Under the pieces are notes generated by a model. It saw only the letters and a list, made by a program, of their open reading frames with translations. It did not search any database and had not been told where the DNA came from. 64,000 bases of DNA from Paramecium tetraurelia. Its lineage: Eukaryota; Ciliophora; Oligohymenophorea; Peniculida; Parameciidae. The stretch is taken from the NCBI RefSeq assembly GCF_000165425.1, contig NW_001798993.1:127064-191063 (forward strand). Direction: 5' to 3'. The position numbers and the translations under genes are program-made. This document shows, one piece after another, positions 1 through 10,599 of the stretch (within the stretch, counting starts at the first letter, position 1; every line of letters begins with the position of its first letter).

Positions 1-191
1 CATAAATATTGTGATAATTTGAAAAAATTAAACAATAGAGAATGAGAAATTAATGTACATCTTAAATTTAATTGTTCTTTATAATTATTGAATTGACAAA
101 TATATCAACCGAAAAAGCGTTCAGCATTGCAAAATGTTTAAAAAAGGAAACATTTGAAATAGTTAATTGAATTAAATTTATATATTAATTA

Positions 192-1444
192 ATGGGCAAT
201 AACCACGCCAATCAGTTCGAGAACCCGTATGATATCTACAAAACATACTAAGTAACATCCCTTTTGAAAATTTAGAATCACTGGTACGTTGGAGTGGAAA
301 GGGAAGTCTAAAAACTAGGATATCATATCAATGTCAGATCAGATCGTTTTCATAAAAGCAACTTTCTTTCCTTATACTAAATAATCAAACCTAAGGCTGA
401 GTCAATTATAACAACAAGTACTAACGAATCTCTCTTCGCAACAGAGTTAGAAAATATAAAACGAAGCAAAAAAACAATAGATCCATTTAAAGAATTTTAA
501 GTTACAACATTACTCTAAGATTGTGATCCTTGTTTTCAAGATTATGAGAAATAAGTCATTAATTAATTATCGACTCTTTCTGGCAGCTTGTTGGAAATCT
601 TTTAAACTTTTCTACAAACATAACTGCCCAATACTAGTCAAGAATTAGATACATTATTAATTAAATTTCGAGATTCATTTGTTTAAGTAATTAAATAATT
701 AATTTTTAGATTTTAATACATTATTATGATCTTAGACACTATGCTGCAATAAATTAATGCCAATTTCTAACTCTATAATCACTTTAGTGCCTTGTCACTA
801 ATATGATTTTTAATTATGAGATATCTTCCTATGTTTACTAAATTAAAAAGTTGGAATAGATCGGCGAAAATGAAAGGATACACCTCAAATTGATCTAATC
901 TCAAAACAAAACCCTTGCAGATTTTGGAACTTCTATTAAGTTTTGCTTGGATTGCACTACCAGAGATTATATTCAATCCAAAATATCAACTAAAATTAAT
1001 ACAAATCCTTTCATTACTACTCCTGTACAATAGGATAATTACTAAACTCTTATCATAGAGGATGTTGATCTTACTTCGATACCCTCACGACCTTAAGCAA
1101 GGTTGCTTTAAGGCACTTTTTTTCATCAATCCCCTTTTGAAAAAGCTATATAGGCCTTACAACTTATTTAATTTAGATAGACTCCTCATCATAAAATAAA
1201 ATAATTAATTCTGTGTTTTCAATGTATATATTCTACAATTTTGGATTATTATCAATAATTTGCTTAACAACCATCAAATATGAGTACCGATGAAATGATA
1301 ACAATATTTAATTATGTTCTATGCAAGTCTAAACTCTAAAATCCATACACTCACTTTGAAATAATGCAGAGGTACTTGGGAAATTTAGATGGGGTTGAAG
1401 GCATCTATCTAACCATAATGGAGGCCACCTTTTATATTGATTGA
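192..1444 (+). CDS. VPS9-domain protein, putative Rab5-family GEF
   Basis: Read with TAA/TAG as Gln, this gives 409 aa ending at TGA. One 23-nt intron lies at 687-709 (gtaatt..tttttag); without it the frame hits TGA at once. The last 120 residues look like a VPS9 domain: an SPFEKAIQAL helix, the MSTDEMITIFNYVLCKS stretch (the family's 'GADDLLPIL.YV..KA' block) and the terminal GVEGIYLTIMEATFYI. VPS9 domains load GTP onto Rab5-type GTPases on endosomes. The N-terminal half is not recognised; MGNN at the start could allow N-myristoylation (inference). A second possible intron, 252-275 (24 nt, gta..tag), would keep frame and remove eight residues. I cannot decide it from sequence. Confidence 0.8.
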
Positions 1445-1830
1445 ATTAATATCTTTTTTCTCTTATATCTTCATTCACATTTAACTTTTCAATATATGAC
1501 TTAATATTTTCTATAAATCTAAGTGTTAGATCTTATTAGTCGATAATATATATATCATATTTTATTTTAATCAACATTCTAAAACAATTAAAAGAGAAGT
1601 ATAATTTAGTGAAAATTAAAAAAAGTATAATATAATATACCAAATCTCATACAATTTCTAATTAAGTATATTTAGAATAGCAAAGCTAATATAAAACAAT
1701 AATTATTAAAATAAGAAAGTAATTAACTTTTTCTTAGAACAATTAAGAAATATTATCTCCAGGATTATCATTCTAAGATTTGATTAAATATTGTTTACTC
1801 CTTTATTTTTATATTAGCTAGTTTTTTTTT
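1445..1830. other. Intergenic, no gene seen
   Basis: AT-rich spacer between two genes on the plus strand. I see no open frame with protein-like composition and no RNA gene. Confidence 0.5.
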
Positions 1831-4134
1831 ATGCAATTCAATTATAAATATAATTAGTAGTAAAAATAAATTAATAATTAAATTTAATTTTGTTAATAGA
1901 AATTTGAAATGAATAATCAGGATTAGAATAAGAAGCATTTTGTTTATAATTTTAATCAATAAGAGATGATTAAACAAGTTTAATAAAAAATACAAAGCCT
2001 AGAAGAGGATTAAAGAAGACATGAGAAAAATATTAAAGATGATATTTACGCATTATAAAATTTTATTAGCATGAATTTATCGATGGAATTCGACATTTTT
2101 GAAAATGATAGGAATATGCAATTAAAGATTTAAAGCAAGGAGTTGGATAACAAAAAAATAATCTAAGATGAAATTAAAAAATAATTAGTATTTGATCTTG
2201 AAGTTCATTTTACAAGGTTCATGGAACATTAATAGAAATGTAATTATAATTAATAGCAATATAATAATGAAATTTAAGTAAATAAATATGAATAAGAAAT
2301 AAATTTATTGAAAGAGAATGTCGGTTATTTTAAAATGAAGATGGAAGAAATGGAAAAAGCAATCTACTAAACAAATCACCTGCATTAAAAATATAAAAAT
2401 TTGGAGAATGAAATTAGTAAAATATAACCGTTATAACCAACGTTAGAATAGAACATTTAGAAATTTTAAGAGATAGATCTAATAAAAAAATATTAAAGTG
2501 AAATTTCTGAGAGATTTTAAAAATTAGAAAGAAAAAATGATGAAAAATATTTATAAATAAATAAATTGGTTAGCGATTAGAAATGCAACATAGATGAATT
2601 ATAAAGTTAATTATCTCTTTCCTACAATCAATTAAATACTTAATCAACGAAAAATCTTTAAAATGATTTAATTGAGGAATTTAAGTTATTAGAAAGTAAA
2701 AATTAAGACAAATTAATGTAATTGGGTAGGTTGTTAAATGAATAGGTCTAAAAACAATAAAATGACCATAATATATTAACTCAAGTCATTAATTAAGCTT
2801 TTTAAAAATAAGATGAGATAAATAATAAATTATAATAATTAGAAAAAGATATAAATTCTATTATAAGTAATAAAATTAACACCCCAATGACATAATAACC
2901 AAATGACATTACTCAATCGCCAATTTTTGGATAAATAAATTAAAATGGAATTCCTTAAGGTTTTAAACCTCCAATGACTTTATAAGGCTAAGGTAAAGAA
3001 TAGACTAAAGTTTTCCCTGAATAAAAACTAAGCAGTATTTAACAATTTGTAAATTTATAAAAAAATAATATCACTTTCAACTCCCCCATTTAATAATAAT
3101 AACCGTAAGTTTTAATTCCTTTTTAACAAATTTAAATTCCTGGCTAATAAACTATTTAAGGTGAATATTCTTCCTAACAAAAGTAGTCAATGATATAAAT
3201 AAAAAATTATGCCAATTAACCAAATAATATTAAATTTTAGAGTTAGATTAAATAATCCTTAGCCTAGATAATAGATGTCAATTTTCCGACTTAAATTACA
3301 CTAATTTAAAAGGATTTAAATAGATGTCAAAAAATTTAAAGAATAATTAATTAAATATATGATTAAACAACCAGAAGGAGATCAGCTTCTGGAGAATATT
3401 AATATTTTATTAGAGAAGAGGAGGATTACTTTTAACTTTAAAAACACTATGGAATAAGAACTATCTAATAAAAATAATAGTTAAAGGAAATATGTAATGC
3501 ATTCAGACAAGCTAGAGGGGATGGAAATTGTTTTTATACTGCTTTTGGGTTTTAAGTAATATAAATTTTTATAAGAGAATATTCTAGTTATGAATTTAAC
3601 TAATTAATTGATAAATTAAATGGACAGTTTAAATGTTAAATCAAACTTTAAAATGAAAAGTTTGATGGTGATGAATTCCATAATTCTGCTTATTATGAAT
3701 TTTTATATAGATTATAAGAATTAGAAAAGTATAGAATATAGAGGATAGAATTAAATTATTTACTTAACATTTTTAAGCTTACGATGCAAATCAAAACTAA
3801 GAAATTGATGGTTGCCTATATGGGTTATCAACAATATTCTTTAGAAATCTAGCTTATTATGTAGTATAAAATAGCGAACAATAAGATATGATCGATGATT
3901 AATAAGCATTGTTACAGTGGGAAACTGAATGCAACTCAAACGAAATAGTCATTAAATTATTAGCAGATTATTTAAACATGTAATCTTTAATTATTCAATA
4001 TCTTTAGAAATATTAAACTTTTGTTTTTTGATAAAGGAGAATTCTCTTAGAGAGAATATAATTAAAATTCTTAATTATCAATTTTATTATTGATTTAGCC
4101 AGGCCATTATAATATTGGTTTAAAAAATCCCTGA
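1831..4134 (+). CDS. OTU/otubain-like cysteine protease, copy 1, with coiled-coil N-terminus
   Basis: A protein of 751 aa (TAA/TAG = Gln) with introns at 3729-3748 (20 nt) and 3980-4007 (28 nt). The first 500 residues are Lys/Glu/Gln/Asn-rich coiled coil, then a Gln/Pro-rich linker. The C-terminal 230 residues carry an otubain (peptidase C65)-like domain: GDGNCFYTAFGF supplies the nucleophile Cys near nt 3520-3540 and LLIQPGHYNIG the catalytic His. The WETECNSNEI block is shared with the two neighbouring copies. Otubains cleave ubiquitin chains. An in-frame ATG at 1909 (MNNQDQNKK) is an equally possible start. The introns are supported by frame and by the same intron position in the other copies. 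Confidence 0.82.
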
Positions 4135-4817
4135 AAAAGCCATTTATACGATATAAATACTCAATAATTAATTTTATTATTATTTATAAATTCTTATCTG
4201 GTTTATTTTTAGAGTTATATTAAAACTATTCTTTGATTTCTTGTAGAATTAATTTTACTAAAATTTATTATATCAGTTAAAATGGCTACAGCCCATCTAG
4301 ATTGGTCAAAGAATCAACAACAGGTTAGGAATTTAATGTTATAGGAACAATTGATCAAAATATGAAGCTTGGTATGATTTATGCAAATATGACTTTAGGA
4401 AATTCCATAATTAACCAAATTAAAAGGAAGTTTGGTCACACATTGAAGTAAGATGGAGAACTTAACTTTTGACTTTTATTCACATCTTAAATTAATTATT
4501 TTTTTAATATAATAATTCTTAAAGATTTTCTCCAAGCTAAACTTCATAACTTATTATTAAATCATAAATTATAAATTTAGTAAGTATATTATTTAATTAA
4601 ATCATAAAGAAATATTTAATCCATATTCAAAACGACAACAAAATCTCAATTATATACTATCAAAATATTAATGACAGTTTTACTTGAATTACAATCACAA
4701 ACTTTAATATAATTAAAAAATCTGAAATAATTTTATTGATGATTTTAATTTTTTTATCTCTTAAGTATTCTATTAAATTTTCTAAATAATTTATAATTTT
4801 AACGAATATATTCATTT
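4135..4817. other. Spacer between OTU copies; one short plus-strand open frame
   Basis: Mostly AT-rich. Around 4230-4470 a plus-strand frame reads a protein-like stretch (..EFNVIGTIDQNMKLGMIYANMTLG..) to TGA at 4468-4470, but it has no clear start and no recognised domain. An ATG at about 4281 (MATAHLDW) lies in a different frame and does not join it through a normal intron. Possibly an old gene end; I would not call it a gene. Confidence 0.3.
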
Positions 4818-6277
4818 ATGCATTAACCTTAGAAATAACCAAAATCACCTTTCAAGTAAAGTTATTGATATCATTTCAAGACAAACTGAGAATATTGGAA
4901 ATGAATACTAATCTAAAATTCAAAGAGAGGATATCTACAACTTTAAATTTGATAACTAGAGTAAATAGAAAGCCTAGGAGTAGTGCTTAAAAAAAGAAGT
5001 TGGCAAATCAAAATTACAGGATAAGTTACCCATTAGCAAATCTGCTATTGGAAATTAATAGCAATAAAATACAGAATTTTAACATATTCCAAAATAACCA
5101 ATAAATTAACCAAAAAAGGATATTTAAAAGCAGAACAAAACCAAAAAAAGCAATACCAAGAAACAATAAAGTCAATAATATTTACCGAAATTGAATAAAG
5201 AGAAAAAAAAGCCTTTTGATTATAATCTTATTTAAAAATCAGGTAATGTTGAAAAACAGAAGAAATCTGAAGATAATATTAATAAATTTAATGAATAGAA
5301 TTAGGATGTCAAAATAGGTAATCAAGAAATAAATATCAACAATAATGAAGAAACAAATACCAACAACATTGAAGAAATATAGACCAACAATAGTGAAATA
5401 CCTTAGCAAATTAATTAAGACGAATACAAAGACGAAAACTAGCAATTAAATATAAAATTTCAATCAAATGAAGCAAGACTACAAAAAACTATAAAAATGA
5501 TTAAAAATCTACAAAATATATCATCAAATAAACGACATATGGAAGAAAGGTATAAATATTATCTAAGAGAGACGGAGGACTTCAACTCTTTATGTAAACA
5601 GTATTAAATTCAGAAATTAATGCAAAAATAAAATTTAAAATAGCATTGCAATAGTATTTAGTTTGTAAGGGGAGATGGAAATTGTTTTTATACTGCATTT
5701 GGGTATCAATTATTGAAACATTTACTATGTACTTTCAGTAATTCTTAATCAATATGATCAATTCATCTAATTTATTTTAGATGAAAAAGAGTTTAAATTT
5801 AAAATAAATTATGATAATTTTTAAATAAATGACTAAGAATTGTTAGCAAGAATTTCTTTATTAACTTTAGTAACTTCGTCTGATTGAAGAAGAAGATGAT
5901 CGAAAGCTATAACTTTAATCATAATTTGCTGAACATGAGATATAAGAAAATGGTTAAGGTTGCTTTAACAATCTTTCCACGATATTCTTAAGAAATTTAT
6001 GTGATGCTGTCTTAGAATGTAGTGAGATGAAAGAGTATTGCCTTGATAGAGAAAACTTGCTAATTTGGGAGGCTGAATGCAATAATAATGAAATTATCAT
6101 TTAAGCACTTGCATCATAATTGAAAATGTAAACTTATCATTTCTAATTTTAGGTCATGTTAAACTGATATTTTTTTCGAACAGTAACTATATCATTTAGG
6201 AGTATGAAAAAGATTATTAAAATGAAATTATTCTTCTTATATAACCAGGACATTATAACATTGGATACAATAATTGA
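4818..6277 (+). pseudogene. OTU/otubain-like protease, copy 2, broken
   Basis: Clear relative of the OTU genes on either side. It has a Gln/Lys/Asn-rich N-terminal half, then FVRGDGNCFYTAFGYQ (nt ~5668-5715), a WEAECNNNEI block and a final LLIQPGHYNIG before TGA. Probable introns are 4856-4880 (25 nt, ending caag) and 6128-6152 (25 nt, the same position as the last intron of copies 1 and 3). The frame that aligns to the sister copies changes three times: near 5737-5750, near 5836-5846 and just after 6152. No GT..AG segment of normal size explains these. All three need one base skipped. Most likely a decaying duplicate; assembly errors are the alternative. Cys and His motifs are still present in separate frames. 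Confidence 0.65.
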
Positions 6278-6872
6278 TTGAATAAAAACAATTTTATTGT
6301 ATAATTTTTGTTTTAATCTAAAATCAAATAATTTTCTTAGATTTTAATCATAAAAATAACATTCATATTATCATCAAAAATGTCGATATAAACTTATTTT
6401 TTAAATTTCATCAAAGAATACTAATTAAAATTAGATATATTTTTGTTCTGTTTGAGTCTTAAATCAGACATGCTCAAAAATCAATCTCTATTATTAAATA
6501 TGAATTGAGTAATCATAATTTAAATTTGATATCTTTTTTTCTAGAATTCCTAATGTAACTGCTTCTTAGTTCTAATTTAAGTAAAATTAATTTGTTTCAC
6601 CCTTAGCCAAATTTAAATTTACAATAAACTTATTTATATTTTATAATCATAAAAGTAGCTTTAAAAAATACAGGAGTAAATCATTATAAATTTAAGAGGG
6701 CCAATCAAATTAATCTACACGTCAAAAGTTACTAGTTAGTCTAATATTTATTAAAGCTTACATTAAAATTACTTATAAAACTAAATTATAATTATTCTAT
6801 CTATAGTTATAAAATACTATTTTATAACTTCAAAATTGTATTTGATTAAATAGCAAAATATTTTTTTTTTAA
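6278..6872. other. Intergenic, no gene seen
   Basis: About 600 bp of very AT-rich sequence between OTU copy 2 and the kinase gene. A run of ten T lies just upstream of the next start codon. Nothing else is recognisable. Confidence 0.5.
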
Positions 6873-8252
6873 ATGATGAGTCATTATAGTGATCTTGAAT
6901 TTCTCTATGGTGATAATGGGGCTAAGAATGTTTAAGATTTAGAATTGATTATGTAATAGGAAGAAGCTGTCTCTCCAAATATTTTTGCAGTTGTCATAAT
7001 TCATTAATTGAGCAATAACATTGAATAGACTATCTCAAGAAATGACGTTATAGCAGCTATAGAACAAATTATAAAGAGAAAATTCTAGGGAGAAATGGTA
7101 ATTAACATGTCTAATAAATAGAAGTAAGTAAGATCAATTGATGTGAAAATTGAACCAATACTATCAACTTCTGTTAAAAAGGCTTGTTGCCTGATTTAAG
7201 TGGAGGAAAGCATAATTCAATAATTAAAAGGAAATAAAATGCCTTTATAGTTTAGTGACAAAGATCAAGATAAGGAGTTGAATGCAATTTTTGAGGTTAC
7301 ATTTTTTGAATTCAATGAATTTAATTAATGTAATCTATTGAGGAATGGAAAATTTGCTAAAGAATTTGCAGTGATCAGACCATATTAAGAGTCTTAAAGG
7401 TTAACATCCATAATCTTGTCCATCAATAAAATGGATTAACAGATTTACGCAATAAAAAAAGTAAGAATAACGGGAGAGTTTACTTGGCAGAAATTATACT
7501 ATAATAAAATTACACAAATTAGAGAAGTCAAAGCTATGTTACGCCTTTAACATCCAAATGTAATTAGATTATATAGTTGGTGGATCGAAGAAGAAATTAG
7601 AGAAAGAAATAACAAATATATTTATCTTTATTAGCAATTAGAATATGATTCATATTTAGGTTGCAATAATTTATTGTAATTTAGTTTGATACACCTATCA
7701 AAAGCATCAGAAAAAGAGAAAAGAAAAACTATGCAATCTTTAATACATTAATTAATTTCTGGGTTGGAATACATTCATAATTAAGGATTCTTTCATAGAG
7801 ATTTAAAGCTAGAAAATCTTCTAATTACTTAAGATGATGCTGGAGAGATGGCTCTAAGAATTTGCGATTTTGATTGGAGCATATCTCATTAAAATGATGA
7901 TGGATAAAATAATAATTAGCTAATATTTAGTAAATATTATGGAACAACAGAACTCAAAGTTGGGTTATAAAGGAGAGAAATAGTTTATGATGCAAGAGAA
8001 GAATTATTTTAAGTTGGAATAATTATATTGGATCTCTGTGATCCAACTTTTACTAAGGAAGAAAGAATTTAAATTCAAATGAATGCCACAAATAAGTAAA
8101 ATCTAAGTCTATTTTATAGTATATTTAGACCCCAAATTCTATAAAATTATAAACTTGAGTTACAAATTATTTAAGCATTACTTAGGAAAGATTTTTAATC
8201 TGTATAAAAGTTTAGAACTTCACAACTTTATAATCAATACATGCAAATGTGA
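6873..8252 (+). CDS. Divergent Ser/Thr kinase, PEK (eIF2-alpha kinase)-like
   Basis: A single 459-aa frame without introns, from ATGATG to TGA. Residues 1-170 are not recognised. The kinase part has YAIKKV (Lys196), REVKAMLRLQHPNVIRLYSWWIEE (the alphaC/beta4 wording typical of PEK-family kinases), FFHRDLKLENLL (HRD at 308-310, with the Lys and Asn intact) and ICDFDWS where DFG is expected. I cannot find a Gly-x-Gly loop before Lys196, and the APE region is degenerate (TTELKVGLQRREIVYDAREE). Known: PEK kinases phosphorylate eIF2-alpha under stress. Inferred: this one may be weak or inactive, or may act as a scaffold. It is convergent with the next gene, whose end lies about 140 bp downstream. 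Confidence 0.8.
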
Positions 8253-8394
8253 TTAGAAAATATTTTGATATCATTTAATAACCATTTTATTTTTAATGTT
8301 GTATTCTTTATGTACTAAAATCTCAATTATTTTATCATATTATTAATTATAGTTAGTTATATTCATAAGTGTTTCAATGTGTAATTATAAGTTA

Positions 8395-9863
8395 TCACTA
8401 ATATTAAGCCCAATAAAGAGCAGATATGTGGCTTATTGTCTTGCTTTATAAAGTTTTGATTATCACTTCTCTTTGATAACCATATTGTTCAATCTATAAA
8501 AAATAACAATTAATAAAATACTTAGCAAATAATTCTTAAATCTAAATTTAAGTTTGCTTACTATTTTGTATACTTGAAATCAATATCTTTCATCCAAGTG
8601 TGCTTCATAATTTCAGGTAAGGTACATCTTAATTTAGGATTGATATTTAAAATAGATTTCATCAAATCTACAGCTTCATTTGAAAGATTTGCCTTCTTAA
8701 TTTCCATAAAATTTAATTATCCACTCTAAATCTATGAGTTTAGTTCATTCATATTGTTTCCCTTGAATGGAGTTTTACCAACCAATAAAACATACAGAAG
8801 AATTCCTGAGCTCCAAATATCACTTGCAAATCCCTCATATCCAGCCTTTTAAGTCATAATCTCAGGAGCCAAATAAGCAGGGGTTCCACATTATTCTAAT
8901 ATCTTTTACCCCTTTACAATTTATCTACTTACTCCAAAATCACATAATTTTATTTATTCCCCCTAAAATAGTATATTGTCTAATTTAATATCTCTATGCA
9001 ATATATTGTGATTTTGCAATATTTAAAGTGCTAATACTAATTGTCCAAAAATATTTTTGGCCATTTATTCAGATAATGGTTTTTCTTTAGTAAATTTTAT
9101 TAAGTCTCCTCCTTCTACATATTCCATAATTAAATAAATTTGTCTTTTGGTTTCAAAAACTTCGTATAATCGAATGCAGCATTTATAAGGTTATAAGAGT
9201 TTCATTAAAGCTATTTCCTGCATCAATCTTTTTTTAGCACTATCATTTTTTAGACTTGATTTATCAATTATCTTCATTGCCACTTTTACTCCAGTCAAAA
9301 TTTGAATCCCTAAACAAACTTTAGCAAATGCCCCTTTCCCTATTACAGAACACAGCTGCCTATTTTAAGTCATTATATCAAACCTTATAATAATCTACTG
9401 TGGTTGTAGGTATTCTTTTTTTCACTTTAATCGTATTTGATATCCTGTTAGCCAAAATTACTCGTTCTTTCATTAAATCTTCATCCATCTTAAACTGCGG
9501 TTCATTTAACTATAATAAGAAATCTTAACAATCTGCTAATTCAACTTCAGGACCTAATTAGTCCCCTAATAGTCTTGGAATTTTATCTTCTTTAGGCCCA
9601 TTTGAAGCAGATCTTGTGCGAGCAGAAGATGTAGATCTAGTCACACTAATATTTGTTGTTTGCTTTTTCTATTTGACTAAATCTATTTTCACAGCTTCCA
9701 CCTTATTATTCTTATTTTTAGCAATTGAAGTAACAGGACGAGATGCTATTGGTTTAGGCAATGATTTCACAGAAGAATAATTGGAATGGCGAGATTAATT
9801 TGTAGATAGTGTTATGCATTTCACCTATTTAACCTGCTGATTTAATTTCTTCAGTTAACTCAT
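8395..9863 (-). CDS. CAMK/AMPK-MARK-like Ser/Thr protein kinase with UBA-like C-terminus
   Basis: A 470-aa protein on the minus strand. The N-terminal 150 residues are basic and Ser-rich. The kinase domain follows: TTVDYYK.LCSVIGKGAFAKV (Gly loop), VAMKIID, LIMEYVEGGDL, ILHRDIKLDNIL, LCDFGVS, CGTPAYLAPEI, DIWSSGILLYVLLVGKTPF. The end reads IEQYGYQREVIIKTLQ..ISHISALYWA, which resembles the UBA region of MARK/SNF1-type kinases. Introns: 9356-9383 (28 nt, gtttg..ggcag) and 8494-8521 (28 nt). The first joins DYYK to the glycine loop, as in sister kinases. Without it an internal ATG (MTQNRQLCSV) would start a shorter protein. All catalytic residues are present, so an active kinase is likely. Confidence 0.88.
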
Positions 9864-10210
9864 TATAAACAGTTAATTTATTAAAAATATATAATAAAAC
9901 ACATTCTATTTATAATAAATCCTTTTCTTAGAATTAAATTCAAGGTTTCTATTATTATTTCTCTGATTTTTTAAGAAAACTTTCCCTAAAATTATTGTAT
10001 TTTCTCAATTTATTTTAATTATCTATTTTAATTCCTTCGAAGAAACAGGAATAAGATAAATTCAAATTATATTGCTTTCTCATATAATTTATAATAAATT
10101 GTCTGATGTATTCATGATCAAAACTATCGTTCAAACTCTAACAAAATAAAAATAGAACTATATATTATTTTATTATATATTTATATAATATAAAATTATA
10201 TTTATTTAAT

Positions 10211-10360
10211 NNNNNNNNNNNNNNNNNNNNNNNNNNNNNNNNNNNNNNNNNNNNNNNNNNNNNNNNNNNNNNNNNNNNNNNNNNNNNNNNNNNNNNNNNN
10301 NNNNNNNNNNNNNNNNNNNNNNNNNNNNNNNNNNNNNNNNNNNNNNNNNNNNNNNNNNNN
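10211..10360. other. Assembly gap (150 N)
   Basis: Exactly 150 N bases. The true length and content are unknown. It separates the AMPK-like kinase's upstream region from OTU copy 3. Confidence 0.99.
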
Positions 10361-10450
10361 GCAGCATTGGCTCACGAACGCGAATCCTGTCCAGTGGGCA
10401 ATTCTATTAAGCGGCCTATCTAATAACTCAGTCACACCACTCTAGAGGAA
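10361..10450. other. GC-rich patch at the gap edge, possible contaminant or misjoin
   Basis: About 85 bases next to the gap are close to 50 percent GC, against roughly 20-25 percent nearby, and the change is abrupt at about 10450 (..ccactctagagg|aata). The base use does not match any coding or non-coding stretch in the window. It could be foreign or vector sequence pulled in at the scaffold join. Alternatively it is the end of a GC-richer element hidden in the gap. Confidence 0.5.
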
Positions 10451-10599
10451 TACCAATACAAGTTTATAATAATATCATATATGTGTCTTAACCATTTAAA
10501 GTCTAAAATAATTATGTTTAGTAATTAACTAAACTAAATGATAATTCATAACAAAATTTACCCCATTCTTAGGCATCTGTGAATTAGAACACAATTTTC

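Noticed and set aside
1795-5445. Hydrophobic Leu/Ile/Phe-rich minus-strand ORFs (around 1795-1995 and 5239-5445).
   Set aside because: Reverse complements of Lys/Asn/Gln-rich coding DNA; typical shadows.
10202-10435. Apparent minus-strand ORF spanning the N gap (MTELLDRPLNRIAHWTG...).
   Set aside because: It consists largely of unknown bases plus the GC-rich patch that may not belong to this chromosome.
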